From contig NZ_JAVAMA010000009.1 of the NCBI RefSeq assembly GCF_030730875.1, positions 175,244-239,243 on the forward strand: 64,000 nt of DNA. The letters are read 5' to 3'. The notes under the pieces were generated by a model. The model searched no databases. It saw nothing but the letters and a program-made list of their open reading frames with translations, and had not been told where the DNA came from. Source of the DNA: Sphingomonas sp. DG1-23. Its GTDB lineage: Bacteria > Pseudomonadota > Alphaproteobacteria > Sphingomonadales > Sphingomonadaceae. The position numbers were made by a program, and so were the translations under genes. Below are positions 1 to 7,058 of the stretch, piece by piece. The number at the start of each line of letters is the position of its first letter. The stretch's first letter is position 1.

Positions 1-240
1 GCCGCCGCGCCGCTCGGCCTGTCGGTCCCGCGGGATTTGTCGATCGTCAGCTTCGACGATACGCCGACGGTGCGGATGAGCGTACCTTCGCTAACCGCGA
101 TCCGCCAGCCGATCGCGGAGATGACCGCCAAGGCCGCCGACCTGCTGATCGAGGCCAAGGCCAAGAGCCTCGACGGCAATAGCCGGCACCTGCTGCCGTT
201 CGATTTCATCGTCCGCGATTCGACCGCGCCGCCGCGTTGA
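1..240 (+). CDS. LacI-family transcriptional regulator, C-terminal end only
   Basis: The reading frame is open from the first base, so the gene begins before the window and only the last 79 residues are seen. The segment reads LSVPRDLSIVSFDD, then VPSLTAIRQPIAEM, and ends near DFIVRDSTAPPR. This is the standard end of the periplasmic-binding-protein-like effector domain of LacI/GalR regulators (compare the complete LacI at 23337-24455, whose tail is nearly parallel: LSVVGFDDTSLATTVWPELTTVRQPI). The DNA-binding domain is not in view. It lies 34 bp before an MFS transporter on the same strand, so it may be a local sugar-responsive regulator of that transporter. The effector is unknown. Confidence 0.88.
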   Translation, partial: AAAPLGLSVPRDLSIVSFDDTPTVRMSVPSLTAIRQPIAEMTAKAADLLIEAKAKSLDGNSRHLLPFDFIVRDSTAPPR

Positions 241-274
241 CTCGGCGCAAGGGCGCGACGATGCTCGCGCGTCC

Positions 275-1486
275 ATGCATTTCACCTCGCCCGGCCGCGG
301 CTTCATCCTGCTCTATGCACTTGCGTATGCGGGGCTTTTCGTCAGCTTCATTCCGTTCGTCTCGGTGCTGCTGCCGCTCAAGGTCACTGCGGTCGCCGAC
401 CCCGAGCACCGCGTCGCACTGCTCAGCGCGGCGGCTCTGGGCGGCGCGGCAATGGCGAGCGTCGCCAATCTGATCTTCGGCGCGCTCAGTGACCGGACCT
501 ATCGTATGCGCGGCACCAGGCGCCCGTGGATCCTCGCCGGGCTCGCCTTGCTGGTCCTTGCCTATGCGCTGTTCCACTGGAGCGAGGACGGGGCATCGAT
601 GCTCGTGGCGGTGGGCTTGCTGCAAATCGCGATCAACATGATGTTCGCGCCCGTCGGGGCGATCATGGCGGATGAAATCCCCGACGCGCAGAAGGGGCTC
701 GTAGCCGGTCTGATCGGCGCGGCGCATCCGTTTTCCTCGCTCGTCGCTGTCGGCGTGACGCTTCACGCGCTCGGATCCGAGGGGATGCGCTACACTCTGC
801 TTTGCGCAGTCATCGCCATCCTCGTTTTTCCGCTATTGCTATTCATTAGCGAGCGTCGCGACCCGCTTCCCGAGCCGCCGGCGGAATTGCGCGTGCGTCG
901 CCGTGCTGATTTCGCGCGGATCTGGATCGCGCGGATGCTCGTCCAGATCGCCGGCAACGGGCTGTCGACCTATGGGCTGTTCTACTTCCTCGCGGTGCTG
1001 GGCCAGAAGATCCCCGACAAGCATCATGCCGAGGCGGCGAGCGAAGGCGTCGCAACCATCTTCGCAGGGGTGACGATCATCGCCTTGCTGCTGACGATCG
1101 CGGCGGGGCGGCTGTCGGACCTGACGATGCGGCGCAAGCCTTTCCTCGCGGCGGCGGCGCTGGTGATGGCGGCGGGACTCGCGATCATGGCCGCAGCGCC
1201 GAACTGGGCGGTGGCGGCGCTCGGCTTCGGCGCCGCGACCTCGGGGATGTCGGTGTTCCTCGCGCTGCAATCGGCACTGGCGATGCAATTGTTGCCCTCG
1301 CCGCAACATCGCGGGCGCGACCTGGGGATCCTCAACCTCACCAATACGCTGCCAGCGATGGTCGCGCCTTTGCTCGCGCTGGCGCTCAGTCCCGACAAAG
1401 CGGGCTATGCCACGTGGCTGCTGATCCTCGCGCTCGGCGTACTCGCGGGCGGTGGCGCCGCGATGACGATCAGGACCCAGAATTGA
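275..1486 (+). CDS. MFS transporter
   Basis: A 403-residue, strongly hydrophobic protein with about 12 predicted membrane spans in two halves and a cytoplasmic central loop near residues 190-210. The loop after the second helix carries the MFS signature region (FGALSDRTYRMRGTRRPW), and an equivalent GRLSDLTMRRKP stretch follows helix 8, which is the usual internal duplication. It probably imports a sugar or sugar acid by proton symport, inferred only from its position directly after a LacI regulator and near the xylan locus. The ATG at 275 has no strong ribosome binding site. The 3' end overlaps the convergent AlkB gene by 17 bp. Confidence 0.82.
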   Translation: MHFTSPGRGFILLYALAYAGLFVSFIPFVSVLLPLKVTAVADPEHRVALLSAAALGGAAMASVANLIFGALSDRTYRMRGTRRPWILAGLALLVLAYALFHWSEDGASMLVAVGLLQIAINMMFAPVGAIMADEIPDAQKGLVAGLIGAAHPFSSLVAVGVTLHALGSEGMRYTLLCAVIAILVFPLLLFISERRDPLPEPPAELRVRRRADFARIWIARMLVQIAGNGLSTYGLFYFLAVLGQKIPDKHHAEAASEGVATIFAGVTIIALLLTIAAGRLSDLTMRRKPFLAAAALVMAAGLAIMAAAPNWAVAALGFGAATSGMSVFLALQSALAMQLLPSPQHRGRDLGILNLTNTLPAMVAPLLALALSPDKAGYATWLLILALGVLAGGGAAMTIRTQN

Positions 1487-2069
1487 GCGTGCGGCCCTTG
1501 TCGGAAAGGCTGCGGAAGGTGATCGACCAGCGCGGCACCTCCATCGGCGCGATGCTGTGCTCCCATTGGTGCCGCGCCTCGCCCGAGAGATGATAGATCG
1601 AGCGCGGGGCCAGCGGCGCGGCGAAGCGATCGAACCCGCCGGGCCGCCGCTTGCGGAAGCGCATCGTCGTGGGGCTGCCCAGCGAGATGCCGATCACATG
1701 CTCGAACACCGGGCGATCTCTGTGCCAGCCGATCCCAGCGCCGGGATCGTAGCGGATCAGCAGCGCATGTTCGAGATCGCCGGGCACGAGGCCGGCGAAG
1801 GTCGCGGCCCTGTCGCGAGTCGGGAGCAGCCAGTCGGGGAGCGGCATTCCCTGCGTGAAGCTGGCGTCGTCGAAATCGTAGCGCCAGCCGAAGCTGGTGG
1901 TCAGGCGCTTGCCGAGCCATCCCTGAAACCGGAACGGACGTAGTTCGAGGCCATCGATCGCGGCGATCAGCCGAAGCTCCTCCTCGGGCGTGACGATCGC
2001 CTCGCGATAAGCGAGACCGGGAAGCGCGGGAGCGCCGAACAGGTCAGGAGCGGAGAGCGGAGGGGGCAC
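1470..2069 (-). CDS. AlkB-like 2-oxoglutarate/Fe(II)-dependent dioxygenase
   Basis: Encodes about 199 residues of the AlkB superfamily, enzymes that oxidatively remove alkyl groups from nucleic acids using Fe(II) and 2-oxoglutarate. Visible motifs are GIGWHRDRPVFE, carrying the metal-binding HxD pair, a later H in HQWEHSIAP, and the R-rich RWSITFRSL that would hold 2-oxoglutarate. The N-terminal stretch PDLFGAPALPGLAYREAIV is typical of bacterial AlkB homologues. I chose the GTG at 2069. The frame stays open to a TTG at 2153, but those extra 28 residues look unlike the family. It is transcribed away from the ArsR gene. Whether it acts on DNA, RNA or protein cannot be told from sequence. Confidence 0.85.
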   Translation of the reverse strand: MPPPLSAPDLFGAPALPGLAYREAIVTPEEELRLIAAIDGLELRPFRFQGWLGKRLTTSFGWRYDFDDASFTQGMPLPDWLLPTRDRAATFAGLVPGDLEHALLIRYDPGAGIGWHRDRPVFEHVIGISLGSPTTMRFRKRRPGGFDRFAAPLAPRSIYHLSGEARHQWEHSIAPMEVPRWSITFRSLSDKGRTLNSGS

Positions 2070-2247
2070 GATTGTCTCGGAGTGGGCCGACGAAATTGGG
2101 GACTGCCGGAGCGCTTTCCAACCCCTGCGGCGCAGCGGTTGCGTTTCATGCAACAGCGATTTCTTGTTAAAATCCGTTCCGATTCCGCCTCATAGCGGTT
2201 GCAACGAACGCATTACCGGCATAGCGGTGCGCGCCGTGAAAGACCAA

Positions 2248-2550
2248 ATGATTGCCGAAATCGACCGCGCGTCGTTGTTCCTGAAAGCACTGTCCGGTCG
2301 TAGCCGCCTGTTGCTGTTGTGCCATTTATGGGACGGCGAGAAGTCCGTCGGCGAGCTGGCGAGGCTCACCGGCGCGCGCGACACTGCCGTGTCGCAGCAA
2401 CTCGCCTTGCTCCGCCGCGAGGGGATGGTCGCTGCACGCCGCGCCGGCCAGATGATTTTCTATTCGCTGGCGAGCCCCGAAGCGAAGCGCATGCTCGAAT
2501 CGCTTCACGACCTGTTCTGCTCCGAGCCCCTCGCCAAGGCCGCCGAGTAG
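2248..2550 (+). CDS. ArsR-family regulator, BigR/SqrR-like (possible sulfide/persulfide sensor)
   Basis: About 100 residues forming a winged-helix ArsR/SmtB repressor: FLKALSGRSRLLLLCHLWDGEKSVGELARLTG followed by the recognition helix AVSQQLALLRREGMV and the wing QMIFYSL. There is no CxC metal motif in the recognition helix. Two cysteines are present instead, one in LLLLCHL and one in DLFCSEP near the C-terminus. This is the arrangement of the dithiol sensors BigR and SqrR, which respond to sulfide or persulfide. That assignment is inference from motif placement. The start is taken at ATG 2248 because upstream residues do not match the family, although GTG 2236 is possible. The last 46 bp overlap pfkB on the other strand. 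Confidence 0.82.
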   Translation: MIAEIDRASLFLKALSGRSRLLLLCHLWDGEKSVGELARLTGARDTAVSQQLALLRREGMVAARRAGQMIFYSLASPEAKRMLESLHDLFCSEPLAKAAE

Positions 2551-3458
2551 AGTCGCTCGACGTCCTCGCGGCGTGCCAGCTCGCTGCCGGGGGTGATCAA
2601 GGCCGCGGCGCCAGCGGCAATTCCATAGCGCAGGGCTTCTTCGAGGCTCTTGTCGGCTGCAAGCGCCAGAGTGAGCCCGGCGACCATCGAATCGCCCGCA
2701 CCGACCGCGCTGCCGGCGGGAACTTCGATCGCGGGCATGCGCAGTTCGGTCTCCTGGGCGACCAACAGTGCGCCGCGTTCGGCGAGCGAGACCACCACCA
2801 CTTCGGCGAACCCACGATCGCGCAATTCGCGCGCGGCGGCGCATTCATCGGCTTCGCTGGCGAGATCGCGGCCGACCAGCTCCTGCACTTCGCGCAGGCT
2901 GGGCTTGATCAGCCACGCGCAGCCGCCCTCCAGCGCGGCGAGCGCCGGGCCGGAAGTATCGACCACCAGCCGCGCGCCGATCTTTCCGCACAGTCCGCAC
3001 AATTTGTGGAAGATCGCGGGATCGCATCCCGGCGGCAGGCTTCCGCTCGCCACGACATAAGCAGGCGGCCCCTCCATGCCGATCACGGTCTGCAGGAGTT
3101 CTTCGATCTCGGCCTCGGCGAGCGTCGGGCCCGGGAGGACGAAGCGATATTGCTCGCCGCTATCGCTCTCATCGACGGTGAAGCTCTCGCGCGTCGCGCC
3201 GGCGATCGGCACCGGCGCGATCGGCACGCCAGTGTCGCGCAGCAGCTTTTCGAAGGTCGCGCCTGTGGGGCCGCCGCAAGGAAAGACCGCAATGACCTCG
3301 CCGCCAAGAGCATGGGCTACGCGTGCCACGTTGATCCCGCCGCCGCCAGGTTCGAGGCGGGGCTCGGCGCAGCGCAATTTGTGCGTCGGGCGAACCTTGT
3401 CAGTGCTGGTCGACAGATCGAGCGCAGGATTGAGAGTCAGCGTGGCGATCCTCGCCAT
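2505..3458 (-). CDS. pfkB: 6-phosphofructokinase, PfkB family
   Basis: 317 residues, the normal length for this ribokinase-family enzyme, which phosphorylates fructose 6-phosphate (or a related phosphosugar) with ATP. It starts ARIATLTLNPALDLS and has the substrate-loop signature EPGGGGINVARVAHALGG near residues 36-52 and the ATP/catalytic signature SAVGAGDSMVAG near residue 250, whose Asp is the catalytic base. The similarity to E. coli PfkB extends through SGEQYRFVLPG and ASGSLPPG, so the 6-phosphofructokinase call is favoured over 1-phosphofructokinase or tagatose-6-phosphate kinase. It is translationally coupled to the upstream kinase gene: stop and start share one base at 3458. Sphingomonads often depend on Entner-Doudoroff glycolysis, so the physiological role is open. 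Confidence 0.88.
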   Translation of the reverse strand: MARIATLTLNPALDLSTSTDKVRPTHKLRCAEPRLEPGGGGINVARVAHALGGEVIAVFPCGGPTGATFEKLLRDTGVPIAPVPIAGATRESFTVDESDSGEQYRFVLPGPTLAEAEIEELLQTVIGMEGPPAYVVASGSLPPGCDPAIFHKLCGLCGKIGARLVVDTSGPALAALEGGCAWLIKPSLREVQELVGRDLASEADECAAARELRDRGFAEVVVVSLAERGALLVAQETELRMPAIEVPAGSAVGAGDSMVAGLTLALAADKSLEEALRYGIAAGAAALITPGSELARREDVERLYSAALARGSEQNRS

Positions 3459-4465
3459 CAGCGCCGCCGTTCGAGCACGGCGCGTGCAGCAGGAACGATG
3501 AGGTCGAGCGGGCGATTCACCCGCATCCGGTGCCAGCCGGCAAGTTCGCCCACCGACAGCCGAGATTGCTCGCGGACCACCTCCGGCGTGGCATCCGAAG
3601 CGTCGTCGTTGCGCGCGCCGACCCGGGCGATCCGGTCGCGCTCGGGCGCTTCGAGCCAGATCCCGGTGAACGGCACGTTGATGCGAAAGGCGATCGCCTC
3701 TGCGACGTCGCGTTCGCTGCGGCTCATGAAGACCGCGTCGAGGATCACCGCGCCGCCGCAGGCGAGATGGTCGTAGGCCGATTCGAACAATGCCTCATAA
3801 GTCTCCTCGTCGCTGTGCCGTGTGTAATGCGCGGGTGGCAGCCGGGTTTCCGGCGCGAGCCCGGCGAGGCGCTTGCGGAACACGTCGGAACGCAGCACCC
3901 GCGCGCCGGCGCCGCGGCCCAGCCGCGCCCCGAGCAAGCGGGCGAGCGTCGATTTGCCGGTGCCGGACAGGCCGCCGATCACGACGAGGCGGGACGGGGC
4001 GGGGGCGAGCACGGCGTCGGCGAGCGCCGCATCGCCGGCTTCGGCGGCGTGCAGCGACAGGAACAGGGGCAAAGTCGCCCAGCCGGTAGCGCCCTGCGGC
4101 GCCACGTCGAGATAGCGATTGGCGACGATATTGGCTTCGGCCGCGCGGCCGTGCCGCAACATTGCGATCAGATGCGCGGCGAGATCGAACAATATGTCCT
4201 GGTCGCCGCCGGGCAGCCGCCGCAAGCGGTGCGCCCGGCTCCTGCGCTCGAGATGCGGCAGCTGGCGCGACCATTCGCGGCGCTGCTTCTCTCCGGTCGC
4301 CAAACGCTCGATCCGGGCGAGAAAGGCCGCACCGTCGCCGATCGGAGCGGCGGCATGGCTGGAGACGATGCTGTCGGTGAAGCGGTGGAGAGCGGATGCG
4401 TCCAGCCCGCCCTGTTCGAGCAGCACCTCCGGCGAATCATTTCCCGTTGCAGCCACCGCAGCCAT
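3458..4465 (-). CDS. AAA/P-loop kinase with degenerate aminoglycoside-phosphotransferase-like N-terminus
   Basis: 335 residues in two parts. Residues about 160-335 are a P-loop kinase domain with Walker A GGLSGTGKST (164-173) and a Walker B-like VILDAVFMSR. Residues 1-155 align in order with the N-terminal phosphotransferase half of the usual two-domain (COG2187/COG0645-like) proteins: the LLEQGGLDASALHRFTDSI helix and the later ANRYLD...WATLPLFLSL segment. The middle carrying the HGDLHxxN catalytic loop is absent, however, and no other frame in this stretch encodes it. The first domain is therefore probably not a phosphotransferase. It lies upstream of and coupled to pfkB, suggesting a shared transcript. 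The substrate is unknown. Confidence 0.7.
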   Translation of the reverse strand: MAAVAATGNDSPEVLLEQGGLDASALHRFTDSIVSSHAAAPIGDGAAFLARIERLATGEKQRREWSRQLPHLERRSRAHRLRRLPGGDQDILFDLAAHLIAMLRHGRAAEANIVANRYLDVAPQGATGWATLPLFLSLHAAEAGDAALADAVLAPAPSRLVVIGGLSGTGKSTLARLLGARLGRGAGARVLRSDVFRKRLAGLAPETRLPPAHYTRHSDEETYEALFESAYDHLACGGAVILDAVFMSRSERDVAEAIAFRINVPFTGIWLEAPERDRIARVGARNDDASDATPEVVREQSRLSVGELAGWHRMRVNRPLDLIVPAARAVLERRR

Positions 4466-4558
4466 TACCGGCTCTCCCTGGCGCTCCCCTTACTGGCGCT
4501 TCGCCGGGCTAGCACCGCTTTTCTGAACGGTAGCCGACAATTGCGAATTTTGCCGGGG

Positions 4559-5710
4559 CTATCGGGCAGCTCGTCGGGCCGGCCGCGCCGCTGCCGCGGC
4601 GAAACGGCGCGCGAAGACTTCGCGGAGCGGCTTGGGCCGGAATGTCGCATCATACGGCGTGGCGCGCTTGATGCTGCCGTCGGCGCGCGGGCTGAAGCCA
4701 TTGAGCCAGCCATATTTGTCGCACATTCCCCAGACCAGTACGTCCTCGAGCTGCGGATAGTCGAACAGGATCGAGAGATAGGCGTCGGCATAGGCGGCGA
4801 CAGCGGCGTCGCGAACCTTGGCATCGCTGGGCAGGTCCCGGTCGTTGACGTCGAACTCGGTGATCAGCAATTTATAGCCCATCGCGACCACCTGATCGAG
4901 GAAGCTCCGCCATTCGGCTTCCTGGCGTGCCGCCGTCTGCCCTGGATCGCCATAAACGCCGATGTGGGACTGGACGCCGAGCGCGTCGACGGGGACGCCG
5001 CGCTTACGGAAGCCCTCGAGCAATTTGAGCACGCCGGCGCGGTGCTTCTCGTTGCCGGGCTCGCAGCTCATATAATCGTTGTAGACGAGTTCGGCCTTGG
5101 GTGCGTGCTCGCGCGCGGTGTGGAAGGCGAAATCGACCATCGCATCGGCGTCGCCGAACGCCTTCGAAAGCGAGGTCTCGCGCTGGAGGCCGGTCTTCTC
5201 GTCGATCGTCTCGTTGACCACGTCGAAACTCCGGACCCGATCACCATAGCGGCGGCAGAGGGTGCGGATATGGTCGGTGAGCAGCGTTTCGGCTCTGGCG
5301 CGCGGCTTCGGCCCGAAATCATAGCTGTTCAGCCATTTGGGGAAATATTGCGCCTTGTGCCAAAGCAAGGTGTGGCCGCGCATCGCCATGTCCTTGGCCT
5401 CGGCATAATCCAGAATATCGGCGAAGCGGCTGACGTCGAACCTGACCGGATCGGGGCGCAGCCGCTGCCATTTGAACTCGTTCTCGGGGACGAGGATGCC
5501 GCATTCGCGCTCGAGGAGCGCGGCGTAGGTGGGGTTGGCGAAGGAGCCGGCGTCGGCGCCGGGCGCGCTCCATGCGACGCACGAGCCGAAGCGCATGCCT
5601 TTGGCTTTGGCGAGCGCGTTGAGCGAGGACCCGTCCGTGGCGAAGGCGGGGCCAGCGGCCGCGCAGGCCGCAGCGGCTGCGAGCATTTCGCGGCGGGTCA
5701 GTCGCGTCAT
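4559..5710 (-). CDS. Endo-1,4-beta-xylanase, glycoside hydrolase family 10
   Basis: 383 residues. It hydrolyses internal beta-1,4 links of xylan with retention of configuration. The N-terminus MTRLTRREML, a hydrophobic stretch and AFA form a Tat-like export signal, so it acts in the periplasm or outside. Family 10 landmarks appear in order: LVPENEFKW, MRGHTLLWH, SFDVVNE (acid/base Glu), VYNDYM, LGVQSHIG, LLITEFDVND (nucleophile Glu) and VWGMCDKYGWL. The frame is open further upstream, but the start at 5710 follows a GGAGAC ribosome site and begins the signal peptide. It lies 10 bp after manD on the same strand, so both are probably expressed from the operator region at 6983. Confidence 0.95.
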   Translation of the reverse strand: MTRLTRREMLAAAAACAAAGPAFATDGSSLNALAKAKGMRFGSCVAWSAPGADAGSFANPTYAALLERECGILVPENEFKWQRLRPDPVRFDVSRFADILDYAEAKDMAMRGHTLLWHKAQYFPKWLNSYDFGPKPRARAETLLTDHIRTLCRRYGDRVRSFDVVNETIDEKTGLQRETSLSKAFGDADAMVDFAFHTAREHAPKAELVYNDYMSCEPGNEKHRAGVLKLLEGFRKRGVPVDALGVQSHIGVYGDPGQTAARQEAEWRSFLDQVVAMGYKLLITEFDVNDRDLPSDAKVRDAAVAAYADAYLSILFDYPQLEDVLVWGMCDKYGWLNGFSPRADGSIKRATPYDATFRPKPLREVFARRFAAAAARPARRAAR

Positions 5711-5720
5711 TTCCGTCTCC

Positions 5721-6944
5721 TCACCAGTTGAAGACCGTGCCGTCTTCGAGCCGCGCGACAGGGAGATAGGCGCGCTTATATTCGTAGCGGGCGGCGAGCG
5801 TCTCATCGATCTCGACCCCGAGCCCCGGCGCGTCGCCCGGATGCATCGTCCCGTCGGCGAAGCGATAGGCGTGGGGGAAGACGGCGTCGGTTTCCGCGGT
5901 GTGCGGCATGAGCTCCTGGATCCCGAAATTGGGCACCGACAGGCCGAAATGGAGCGCCGCGGCCATCGTGATCGGCGAAAGATCGGTGGCGCCGTGGCAA
6001 CCGGTACGGATCTGATGGAGGTCGGCGAGCGCAGCGATCCGGCGGACATGCGTGAGACCGCCGGCATGGACGATCGTCGCGCGGACATAATCGATCAGTT
6101 GCTCCTCGATCAGCTGCTTGGCGTCCCAGATCGAATTGAAGATCTCGCCGACCGCGAGCGGGGTGGTGGTGTGCTGACGGATCAGCCGGAAGCCCGCCTG
6201 GTTCTCGGCCGGAGTGGGATCCTCGAGCCAGAAGGGGCGGAAGGGCTCGAGTTCCTTGCCGAGCCGGCCGGCCTCGATCGGGGTCAGGCGGTGGTGGACG
6301 TCGTGAAGCAGATGCATGTCCCAGCCGAGCGCGTCGCGCGCCTTCTCGAACAGGGGCGCGACCGAGCGGAGATATTTCTCGGTCGACCACAGGCTTTCCT
6401 TGGGGAGCGCACCGTCGGCGGGCTCGTAACGCTCGCCGGGCTTCGCCACACCATAGGTCGCGTTGAGGCCAGGGACGCCCGACTGAAGGCGGATCGCCTT
6501 ATAGCCCCGCTCGCGATGTTCGATCGCGCGTTCGATCGTCTCCTCGATCGTCGCGCCATTGGCGTGGCCATAGACCATACAGCCTTCGCGGCTGGCGCCA
6601 CCGAGCAATTGATAGACCGGCAGGCCCGCGATCTTGCCCTTGATGTCCCAGAGCGCGGTATCGACGGCCGAGATGGCGCTCATCGTCACCGGGCCGCGTC
6701 GCCAATAGGCCCCCTTGTAGAGATATTGCCAAATGTCCTCGATACGGTGCGCATCGCGGCCGATCAGGCAAGGGATGACATGGTCCGTGAGATAGCTCGC
6801 CACCGCCAGCTCGCGGCCGTTGAGCGTCGCATCGCCCAAGCCGTATACGCCGTCGCGGGTCTCGATGCGAAGGGTGACGAAATTGCGGCCGGGGCAAGTG
6901 ACGATCACGCGCGCGGAAACGATCTCGGCGCGTTGCGCACCCAT
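5721..6944 (-). CDS. manD: D-mannonate dehydratase, enolase superfamily
   Basis: 407 residues of the mandelate racemase/enolase superfamily, ManD subgroup, which dehydrates D-mannonate to 2-keto-3-deoxygluconate in the glucuronate pathway. Diagnostic stretches include [19 protein letters not shown] [78 protein letters not shown] and [11 protein letters not shown]. The Asp/Glu metal ligands and the His of HDVHHR are present, and the C-terminus [15 protein letters not shown] matches the characterised Novosphingobium ManD. An AGGAGAG ribosome site precedes the ATG. It is transcribed divergently from the GH67 alpha-glucuronidase across a LacI operator, which fits catabolism of the glucuronic acid released from xylan. 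The enzymes converting glucuronate to mannonate are not in this window. Confidence 0.93.
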   Translation of the reverse strand: MGAQRAEIVSARVIVTCPGRNFVTLRIETRDGVYGLGDATLNGRELAVASYLTDHVIPCLIGRDAHRIEDIWQYLYKGAYWRRGPVTMSAISAVDTALWDIKGKIAGLPVYQLLGGASREGCMVYGHANGATIEETIERAIEHRERGYKAIRLQSGVPGLNATYGVAKPGERYEPADGALPKESLWSTEKYLRSVAPLFEKARDALGWDMHLLHDVHHRLTPIEAGRLGKELEPFRPFWLEDPTPAENQAGFRLIRQHTTTPLAVGEIFNSIWDAKQLIEEQLIDYVRATIVHAGGLTHVRRIAALADLHQIRTGCHGATDLSPITMAAALHFGLSVPNFGIQELMPHTAETDAVFPHAYRFADGTMHPGDAPGLGVEIDETLAARYEYKRAYLPVARLEDGTVFNW

Positions 6945-6982
6945 TTGGCTCTCCTGCTTGTGCGCGTCGGGCGCGCGGTGTC

Positions 6983-6996
6983 TGGTAGCGCTACCA
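6983..6996. promoter_or_regulatory. LacI-type operator between manD and GH67 genes
   Basis: TGGTAGCGCTACCA is a perfect 14-bp palindrome with the CG centre typical of LacI-family operators. It sits in the divergent intergenic space, 39 bp before the manD ATG and 63 bp before the GH67 ATG, so one site could control both directions. It is the most symmetrical of six related sites in the window. Confidence 0.82.
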
Positions 6997-7058
6997 TGAA
7001 CAAGCTGCTATCGACTTGTCAACGCACGGCGTGAGACCGGGTGCACGAGAGGATCAAA

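Noticed and set aside
3530..5731. A 733-codon plus-strand frame spanning three minus-strand genes
   Set aside because: It crosses the boundaries of the kinase, GH10 and manD genes, which are well supported on the other strand, and its translation has no family features.
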